Below, piece by piece: positions 56,799 through 64,000 of a stretch of DNA of 64,000 nucleotides. The first letter of the stretch is position 1; every line of letters begins with the position of its first letter. The position numbers were made by a program, and so were the translations under genes. This DNA comes from Heterobilharzia americana (taxonomy: Eukaryota; Platyhelminthes; Trematoda; Strigeidida; Schistosomatidae), in contig OX104129.1 of NCBI GenBank assembly GCA_944470555.2, forward strand, positions 44,177,998-44,241,997. Reading direction: 5' to 3'. The notes beneath the pieces were generated by a model. The model made no database searches. It had not been told where the DNA came from and saw only the letters and a list, made by a program, of their open reading frames with translations.

Positions 56799-58512
56799 TT
56801 AGCCTCGCCAGTCCTCATAGGACTGGCATTGTTCCGTTTTTTGTGTTTTGTTCTTAACTTGGGTGGGGGCTGTAGCAGTGGTGGCTTCTTTACTTGATGT
56901 ATCTAACTCACTGGTCAGCGCCTGTGTGACGACCACTGACTCCAGAGGTCTTGGTGGTTGCCGTCTCTCCTCTTGCCTTGTGGGTCTAGGCTTACTTTCA
57001 CATATACGTATTGAGCCACCCATGCGATCTTTCGCATTATACCATGCGTGCAGAACGTCTGTGAGGGAGGCATATGAGTCGAACTGGACGGCAAGTAGTC
57101 TGGGATTGGGTATGGTCTTCAGGTGCGCTGGCCTTGGCAGTCTACTGACGCTGTTGGCCGGTATACTGTTGAGACCAACTTTGGTTGAGAGCCATTGCCA
57201 TTGTTGGACGTCGTGAAAGTACCGATCTTTGACCGAGCTGTCACTTGGCAATTCTGGAATCCCATGTACAACTATAGTGTTGTTTCTGTTGGGATTTCCA
57301 ACCGCTGACTTTCTCTCCTCCTCTCTTATTGACCATGGCTTGTCAGGCCTGGCCCGAATTTTACAGGCATTAACAACGTCCGGTTGTCGCGAGAGGAGTG
57401 TGTCTTCAGCCTCTTTGGCGGTATTTAGGGACACACGTAAAGGGGGTGGCTTATCTCGGGGTGCATGGCTTCCTCGAGAAAGGCGACATAAAGTTGCAGG
57501 GAGGGGAGGGAGTCCCAGCATCTGACAGTAGTCGGTCCACATTCGGCTGTCAAATTGTTCCCTCTCGACCAACAATGAGTCTGTCGATACATCGACGTTG
57601 AACAAAATGATCGAGTTGGTCCTCCTGTGACCTGGGTTCGTTGTGGGTGGCACGCCCGACTTCCCAATGGGTTTGAGTAATTCCACTGGTTGTTTCTCAG
57701 TCACGGTGTGTGGGGTGTTCGGAATGGGTTTCGTAGAGGCTTCGGCGGTCGATGTCTTTGGCCATGCGCTTGACGTCCCCTGGGGCCGGGTAGGGGTATG
57801 GAGACTTGACCTAATATGGTCCCCACGCGAGGTGGCGTGCCCACAGCTGGAGCTCTAGGTCTGTTTCCAGGTCTCTCTGTGTTATCCTTTGGTGTTAACC
57901 CTACTTTATTCGAGGATGCTGGTAGCTTTTGCGTGGCGGAGAGCATCTCCTTCAGGCTTTCTGTGCGGAGTGCGGGCATTTTCCTGCACTCTGGACAGAT
58001 GTACCAGAACCACTTGCATGGTTGTCTCTTCATCAGCTTATAGTATTGTCGGGGGACTTTGGTATCGCAGTGGCAATGCGCCCATCGTTGACACAGGTTG
58101 CATGCAAATGCCTCATCGACTACCGAAACAACTTTGGTGCAAACACTGCAGCCATCGGGTGTCGTAATACAGCCTTCCTTCCATGAATAAGGTGCTACGG
58201 ATTGTGGCGAACTGCTTGTGGCTGCCTTGTTCTGAAGCCTTTTACGTCGTCTTCTATTTCAGGCATGGTATGATCCTTGCTCAAGATAGGACTAGTTTGT
58301 GACGGGCTAGTGCTTCTCTGTGTCACCTGTCTGATGGCTACTGGAATTCTAGAAACATGGGTTGGCCACTTCTTCAGAAGTTCGGTGTTCTGCCCTACCT
58401 CTGTTTGTCTTCTAGTACAGACTAGTGTGTTGTTTAGGGTGTTACTGGCCGTTGTTGTGCACGACCGCGTTATCCGTGTCAAAGCTTCAGACCTAGCGTT
58501 TTGGGCAGACAT
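56799..58512 (-). pseudogene. CR1-like ORF1, copy 2 (PHD finger and duplicated module)
   Basis: Three frames in minus-strand order. The first (58,195-58,512) is a basic, Ser/Thr-rich start. The second, spanning about 57,965-58,160, holds a C4HC3 PHD finger: CSVC, CNLC, then WAHCHC, and after WFWYICPEC the last pair. The third is a 301-codon open stretch (56,799-57,704). It contains two related modules, residues 30-128 (starting SIILFNV, with CRLSRG) and 142-240 (starting TIVVHGI, with SRLPRP). ORF1 of CR1/L2-type elements commonly pairs a PHD finger with nucleic-acid-binding domains that coat the element RNA; the RNA-binding role here is inferred. Confidence 0.75.
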
Positions 58513-58990
58513 GTCGCTATGATATAAACTTCTTGGGAAAACAAGTAGTTAACAACAATAAGAGGGTTGAAGACTGAATGCAGCAAAAGGACAGAATAGA
58601 AAAGGGAAGATAATTTATGTTGGCTCACCTTCAGACACTTGTCACTTGATCCTCTGCTCTTGACCAACGAGTTTAACCGTAAGCTCCAGATGCGTATGTA
58701 TAACCAGGAAAGATATTTCCTGGGGAATGACCTCCGAGGAGAACCGAGAGCTAAGGCAGTTTGGCAGTTGAAACGCCCAAGAACCACTGACAGGAGGTAG
58801 ACCGGTTGGTTCAAAGGAATAATAATGCCAATTTTCAACTGTTGAGGAGTGAGCTGACGAATGCGCAGGGGTGAGGTGCGTGGACGGACAGAAGTGCTGC
58901 AAACGTTCGATGTTTTTAGATTGAGTATTGCAAGTGGGAGTTTTTCATTGTGGAAAAATCCAAAAGCTGAGAGACGAGCGAAACACGTCA

Positions 58991-59968
58991 CTACTCAAAT
59001 GAAGCGCCAACCTTGAAGGCATCACGCATTCGATCTACAAAAATTTGGTTTCGAAGTATCTACAGTCTGTTTATTTAAGAAAAATGTAAATTTACTGACC
59101 AATTGTTAAGGTTTTCCAATTTGAAGGCCGTTTCGGAATTTAGCAAAATTTCAAATGAACAAGTTTTAATGGCCCATCGTCCGTTGGTAGTATCTGTATT
59201 CGAGCGAAGCATTTTCAGTTTCCAAAGTACTTCATAGTCTGGTCCATATGTGGAATATTTAGAGGATATGAGAATAGCTACAGCTCAGAGAATATATAAG
59301 AATAGTAATCAATGCCTCTACTATGATTATTTTAAATATACTTCTGCTAAAAGTGATTTTCTCAGAAAAAAACAAGATCACTGTGGTCTATTTTACACTG
59401 AAAGTCAAAAGAAGGAAGGACTGCGAACGTTGAAATATGTAGAACTTTTTAACGGTGGATTGAATACTTCTGTCACCGTCTTCATTTCACCACATCGCTT
59501 TGATAGCCGGCAATTCTCTCAAGCACCAGAGGCTAAAGAATGTTAGTAATTTTGATAAGCAGTAGTGTTTTTCTGTTGGGAGGTTATTTTTTTTGTCCAA
59601 TAAAAACGTGAAGTACTCAGGTGCTTGAGTTTGACTTTCGTCGTGTTATAGCTGTGATGTCGCGGAAAATTCCTGTCCAGTAGATAAAATCTTCTTGTAT
59701 TTCATGCTTCATATTACGTTCTTAGTACCTACAGCGAATCGAAGAGGCAAGAATTCAAATTAACGCTAGTGTCTTGAGAATGCTGCTAGTTATATTCTCG
59801 TCTTGATTTATTCAAATAGGTTCTTATAAATTCATTTGGATTTATTCGTTATGTATATATTTCAGGGTTAATTGATCGACGGTTGCTTTTAGCCTTAACT
59901 TTTTTTGTTAGTGAGGTGAACTGCTAGCGTAAATCCTAACTTGCTGTTTATGGAAATCAATTTTTCAT
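58991..59968. other. Upstream region of the membrane-protein gene
   Basis: Holds a 98-codon plus-strand open frame (59,250-59,546) and, at 59,855-59,865, atatatttcag, a possible acceptor about 105 nt before the start codon. Such a site could serve a 5'-UTR intron or spliced-leader trans-splicing. No promoter motif was identified. Confidence 0.4.
59250..59546 (+). CDS. 98-codon open frame, uncertain
   Basis: ATG to TAG without interruption, with a mixed composition that includes QSKKEGL-like charged text and 3 Cys. No signal peptide, membrane segment or family motif is seen. It lies 5' of the membrane-protein gene and could be a small gene, an upstream reading frame in its leader, or chance in AT-rich DNA. 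It is listed because its length is at the edge of what chance gives. Confidence 0.25.
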   Translation: MEYLEDMRIATAQRIYKNSNQCLYYDYFKYTSAKSDFLRKKQDHCGLFYTESQKKEGLRTLKYVELFNGGLNTSVTVFISPHRFDSRQFSQAPEAKEC

Positions 59969-60017
59969 ATGGGAAGGTTTTCCAATAAACTGGCCGTCAA
60001 TTTTTCATTCAGTTATG
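59969..60017 (+). CDS. Membrane-protein gene exon 1
   Basis: 49 nt: start codon, then MGRFSNKLAVNFSFSY, leaving at phase 1 into donor ATG/gtaggt. The split codon plus GT of exon 2 restores Gly. This exon is the least certain of the four because it is short. Confidence 0.6.
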
Positions 60018-63000
60018 GTAGGTTTCAGGCTGGCTGGGCCATGAATTCGGCGTTTGGGTTATCTAAATATAATACAAGTGGTGGGATTTTTGTCCAATTA
60101 TTCAAGTTGTTTTGTTGCAAAATCATTCGTTTACTACCTTTAGGATTTATATTTTAAACGAGATCTTTGAGGTATATGTTTATATTTTTCTGCTTCTGTT
60201 CTCATTCTTTACGCATGTTTTTTCTTATAGCTATTCTTCTTCTTCTTACTATCATTATTATTGTTATTATTATTACATAAACATGGTACGGCAAGGGCAC
60301 TAAGAAATAAGACACACAAAATAACGTAACAACACTATTGGCTCCACCTAGTAAAAAATATGGGTGACCCATGAAACACGGAAGTCATTATACACCCTGG
60401 TTTTCATCTTCTGGTTGATAATGACTGTATACTATGTAAAATGATGTGTCTTGTAAAGACGAGTTTTGAGTTAATGTGGGATTATTTTGGAATATTCCTG
60501 TGTCATCTTTTTTCTACCTTTGATAAAACTTTAATACGGTCTGCTTGAAATTAACTTCTAACTTCAATTATCCATAGGTATCTAGTTTTATTCATAAAAA
60601 GCCCTCATTTTATGTTGGTATCACTTTAGGTTTCGTCTACAAGCGTCATGTTTTCCTATTGGGCCTAGCAGCCGGACTAGTCAGTCTAGGATCGCTATGG
60701 TTATATAACATATTTGAATGGTGTTCAAGTGTAAGTGGTTCTAGTTTCTACTACCCGTTTTTTTTACCAGTTTCGTTATGGTTACCCTCTATTTTACCGT
60801 AAATTACAACTATTTGTTTGAACGGAATCCCTCAGTAATCTTGTGCACATTTGTTCAGTAGACAATAAAGCACTCCTGTTTGAAGGTTAATACTTCCTGA
60901 CTGCTCAAACCTTGGTGAGTGAGGTGGTGTTTGGACCCGTGATTCACTGGTTGAAAGTCAACTACCATTCACCAACAACTTACGTGTGACAATTCTGTCT
61001 GAGTTTTACCAGAGTTAGAACATTCTTGACAAGGTGTATAGTGAAATGTATGAAGTTGGTTGGTTCTGATCGTGTGACAAAATGTATACATAGGTGATAT
61101 TTCGAATTTTTTATCAAACAGCCAGACCGTCTGCAGACGTAAACTTGTCAGAAATAGTCTATTTAAACTTAAATGTCTTTGAAAGTGCTTCCATCAGCTC
61201 TTTATCTTCATCTATCTTCCTAGATTCGGATTTAATAACAGGACGGTAGCCTAAGTATTTGACTAACCACTATTTCATGAGTTCAAACCAACTCAACCTA
61301 CCTGTCTGCTTAGTTGGGCAGTTTAAATTTATTACGTTGTATTAAGCACACTAGATGTGTTTGTTGAGGTAAATATAGTATCTGATTTAATCAGCAGACT
61401 CTATGGCTGTTTATAAAGTTTCAAGCAACTATCTCACTTGATTAGTTTCTTTGTACTTGGACTCTTGCTGCTGTATGAGACCTTTTAGTGGATTGTGATA
61501 CAACCAGTAGTGTCGACTAACAACGTTTAGCTCCATGGCTTGTTTAATTTCTTTATAGACGTACTAACAAATGTATATGTTTTTCCCCGACATTTCGAAG
61601 TGATTTATTGTAAGACTTCGAGCTATTCGCGGTAGGTAGATATGATAAAGCTGTTGAGTGAAAGTGCTAGCAAGACTCAAACGTTTGTAAATATGTTGAT
61701 TAGAATCTAAGAAGGTTTAAGATGCGAGTTATACCTGCTACATTTCGGATCATTCTGCAATACTGGTTCACTTCAATACAATACACAGACAAGTGATCCA
61801 ATACATGACATTTAAAAGTAGGCGACAAAGCAATGAATGCATTTTTTCTCAATTAGCATTAGAGAATCATCCACATTTGAGAAATTAGCCAAGTGACAAG
61901 TATTAAAATTAAGAGTAAGAGGCTTCATGAAATTGACAGTTGGTAATAATGTCGTTATTCACTACTTAAACGTTTCTTATGTATATCGAATCGTGACAGA
62001 TTCTCAGAGGCAGCATTAGCTGAGGCCAAATTAGATTAAAACAAAACATTTGGGTAGTCAGGATAAAAAACTGCATCAAAAGTAAAAGTTGTTTACTGTT
62101 GTATATGAACTGTATAAAGAAGTATAAAATATTTTGTATCCTATGAAATATTTGAAGCCACTGGTTAGGGATCCTAAGTGATATAATTAAAAACCTACCA
62201 TTTATCATCATTTACTACCTATACGTCCTAGAGGCCAGTGAATACTGTACATGTTCCTTGTTCAACGATACCATCCTTTCACTTCACTATTAATATAAGA
62301 GTAGAATTTGAGCACTGTGGAGCTTTACAATTACATAGTAGATTGTATATTTAATACTCCACACAGTTAAACAGTATCATCTACTGGATGACGTTTCCAG
62401 TAGAATTTATTCTTCATATTCATATCAGCGGCAACTTCACACCGAGTTGAATAGAGAATCTGAAAAATGGCTCAGCTATTTCAATCCATGTGGTCACATA
62501 CTACCACACAGTAGGATGCAACAGAGTGAGGGTCCTAAAAACTAACTTGGTGAGGTGGAGGGAAAGACTGATAAATTGAGCTCTGCTTATCGAATCAATA
62601 TCAAACATATCCACTATGAATGACTCAACACCTATTCCACATTACTGGGAAATTCTACTACCCATACAACAATAAAGGAGCAGAAATAGAACCATTAACG
62701 CTGTATGTGAAAAGTGTAAAGTTACCTTTGACATGAATATAACGAATAATTTCTATTCGAAATGTCATCCAGTAAATAATAGTTTCTTTGCGTGAAATAT
62801 CAAATCAAAAATATTATACGAAATCTCCACCTTTTGTGGGTTATATCTCTGTTTATCATTAAGAAGTGTGGTAAGTTGAGCAGTTTGTTCAGAATGTTCT
62901 CACGACACAGTTTTCTGAAGTATTATCTTGGACCGCAGTTGTCATTGTGGGATCGAATAACTTTTAGGTCTTATCTAGGCAGAAGGAAATTTACAAATCA

Positions 63001-64000
63001 CTACATTGGGAATATATGTCTCCTAACATAGTATCTTTTTAATAAGTTTCTTTATCCACCCCATATGTATGTCTCAATATAGAACTTGCTGTAGTATTTA
63101 AATCATGTATATGCTATTTAGGTTGTGAACTTTTTACTATAACGCTGTTCCAATTCATTCTCATCCTTATTAAGAAAGCATTAATTAACTGATAACAATT
63201 AGTTTGATACATGTAGCACCTATACACACTGTTTAAAGAGAAAAGGTCACAGGTTATTGAAAAGATTTGACTCATTATTATCGAGATGACGTTTGATAGT
63301 ATAAAATGTATTCCTAATTCATTCAATATTTCTTTTTCTTTAAAAACAGTCATACGCTTTTGAATCTGCCAAGGTGGTAAGTCAGGTATTCAGTTCTGAG
63401 GACGCTGTGAACAAAAAATACCCATTAAATGAATGTAAACATAGTGCTGATTCCAACCAGAAAACTGTCACTTACTTTGACAGAAAATCAAATACAATAA
63501 ATTTGGAACGTGGGAGGATCGATGCGTTCCATGCTTTATACAATGCATCATCGTATGACAGATACTCTCCTAATTTTGATGAAACACCTTCGGAAAAATA
63601 TTGTTCAAGCAATAATGATTTTGTCTCTAATACTGTTTCTAAATGTCAAGAGATACAGTTACTCCATGGATCCAACTTTTTATGGACCAGTGCATGCATA
63701 AACTGCCCACATTTCAATTCAGGCTCAAATAAAGTTAGTGGTTTGTCTATTTACTTTGAATTCATTTTCATGAACTTCCGTTTCTGTAATATCGATACTT
63801 ATAGTTTTTTGTGGTTGATTATCGCCACTTAATTTAAAAGTTATAGGTATAACAATTTATCAATCTTGTTTGTAAAATCTTTCAACTCATTAGGAGGAAT
63901 TCAATGGGTAGTTTATTTCCAACTTCTGGTTTTGAATTTGTTCTAGTCACACTAAACAGTATCTTATTTTGATATTTTTTAGGAGCGAAAAAATCTGCGG
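59969..64000 (+). CDS. Signal-anchor membrane protein, unidentified (exons 1-4, 3' incomplete)
   Basis: Four exons joined by GT-AG introns of 612, 2,619 and 249 nt, with matching phases (1, 0, 0). The start ATG at 59,969 is the first in its frame after a TAA at 59,930. The joined protein has a short N-terminal segment (about 16 residues) with a few basic residues, then KRH and a hydrophobic stretch of about 20 residues (HVFLLGLAAGLVSLGSLWLY), which looks like a signal anchor or single membrane span. A hydrophilic region of about 130 residues follows, with 5 Cys and possible N-glycosylation sites (NAS). With basic residues before the span, a type II orientation with the Cys-containing part in the lumen or outside the cell is likely. 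Glycosyltransferases and surface proteins share this layout, but I see no diagnostic motif. Confidence 0.72.
60018..60629 (+). other. Intron 1 of the membrane-protein gene
   Basis: 612 nt. Contains a run of pyrimidine-rich TTC and TTA/ATT microsatellite-like sequence at about 60,205-60,280. Ends tcactttag. Confidence 0.6.
60630..60730 (+). CDS. Membrane-protein gene exon 2 (membrane span)
   Basis: 101 nt between ctttag and AGT/gtaagt. Reads FVYKRHVFLLGLAAGLVSLG then SLWLYNIFEWCSS: three basic residues, a hydrophobic core, and a Trp/Tyr-flanked end typical of a membrane interface. Strong consensus splice sites on both sides. Confidence 0.8.
60731..63349 (+). other. Intron 2 of the membrane-protein gene
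   Basis: 2.6 kb. Apart from the tRNA-like segment at 60,925-60,985, nothing recognisable. Open frames at 61,966-62,211, 62,792-63,031 and 63,114-63,353 look like chance in AT-rich DNA. Confidence 0.55.
60925..60985 (-). repeat. tRNA-like (SINE-type) segment
   Basis: On the minus strand TTGGTGAATGG-type text leads to TTGACTTTCAACCAGTGAAT and then GGTCCAAACAC (60,927-60,937), a B-box-like end. It matches the layout of the 24,413 and 26,085 segments. It lies in intron 2 of the membrane-protein gene. Confidence 0.45.
63350..63733 (+). CDS. Membrane-protein gene exon 3
   Basis: 384 nt (128 codons), acceptor aaaaacag, donor AAA/gttagt, phase 0 at both ends. The open frame runs on past the donor, so retention of intron 3 would give a different end at 63,832. 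Sequence marks are YFDRKSNTINLERGRIDAFH, YDRYSPNFDETPSEKYC, and a CINCPHF pair of Cys near the end. Confidence 0.7.
63983..64000 (+). CDS. Membrane-protein gene exon 4 (cut by window edge)
   Basis: Follows gatattttttag, a strong acceptor. The 18 nt present continue in phase 0 as ERKNLR. The intron before it is 249 nt. Confidence 0.55.

Larger units (their letters stand above)
56128..58990 (-). mobile_element. CR1-like element, copy 2, reverse transcriptase deleted
   Basis: Minus strand. It keeps the 5' leader (58,691-58,744 matches 42,748-42,803), most of ORF1, the first half of the endonuclease, the 3' UTR and the heptamer tail. The endonuclease stops near 56,456, at a point equal to about 40,742 in copy 1, and joins 3' UTR sequence. 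Everything between, including the whole reverse transcriptase, is gone. The coding parts it retains are cleaner than in copy 1. The 5' boundary near 58,990 is approximate. Confidence 0.82.

Noticed and set aside
1..64000. Bacterial features (operons, CRISPR, terminators, ribosome-binding sites)
   Set aside because: The window is eukaryotic: spliced genes, GT-AG introns, non-LTR and Penelope-like retroelements. Prokaryote-type features were not expected and none was seen.

Overview
The window reads as AT-rich nuclear DNA of a parasitic flatworm, most likely a digenean and probably a schistosome-like blood fluke. Three things point there: a gene whose first introns are only 33-36 nt while later ones are kilobases long; the mix of decayed retroelements (RTE-like, CR1-like with a PHD finger in ORF1, and Penelope-like); and low-GC introns full of short repeats. 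The organism call is inference; no rRNA, tRNA or mitochondrial marker is present.

Left part (1-10,508): no host exon was recognised. It holds an interspersed repeat (218-570), a 5'-truncated RTE-like element on the minus strand with a 15-bp target-site duplication (2,244-5,229), and two pieces of a second RTE-like family (5,870-6,890 and 8,100-10,000).

Centre (10,509-38,295, minus strand): fourteen exons of one gene, the RRP5/PDCD11 orthologue, a nucleolar scaffold built of tandem S1 RNA-binding domains that is needed for pre-rRNA processing. All splice junctions are GT-AG and reading phase is kept across all thirteen joins (about 1,130 codons). The extreme N-terminus is not identified, and the C-terminal part, which should hold HAT/TPR-like repeats, lies beyond exon 14. 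The large introns hold a second copy of the 218-570 repeat, a 187-bp fold-back element, an (AT)n tract, tRNA-like segments, and three more RTE-like copies inside the 9.9-kb intron 6.

Between the genes (38.3-59.9 kb): about 21 kb, largely mobile DNA. Two CR1-like copies on the minus strand flank it (38,468-42,930 and 56,128-58,990); the second has lost its whole reverse transcriptase. A Penelope-like element lies at 44,200-46,260. About 9.8 kb (46,261-56,127) looks richer in G+C than the introns and could not be assigned; it holds traces of decayed coding sequence, perhaps of an LTR retroelement.

Right end (59,969-64,000, plus strand): the first four exons of a gene for a protein with an N-terminal signal anchor, again with consistent GT-AG sites and phases, running off the window. 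I do not recognise the family. The two host genes point away from each other; no functional link between them is visible.
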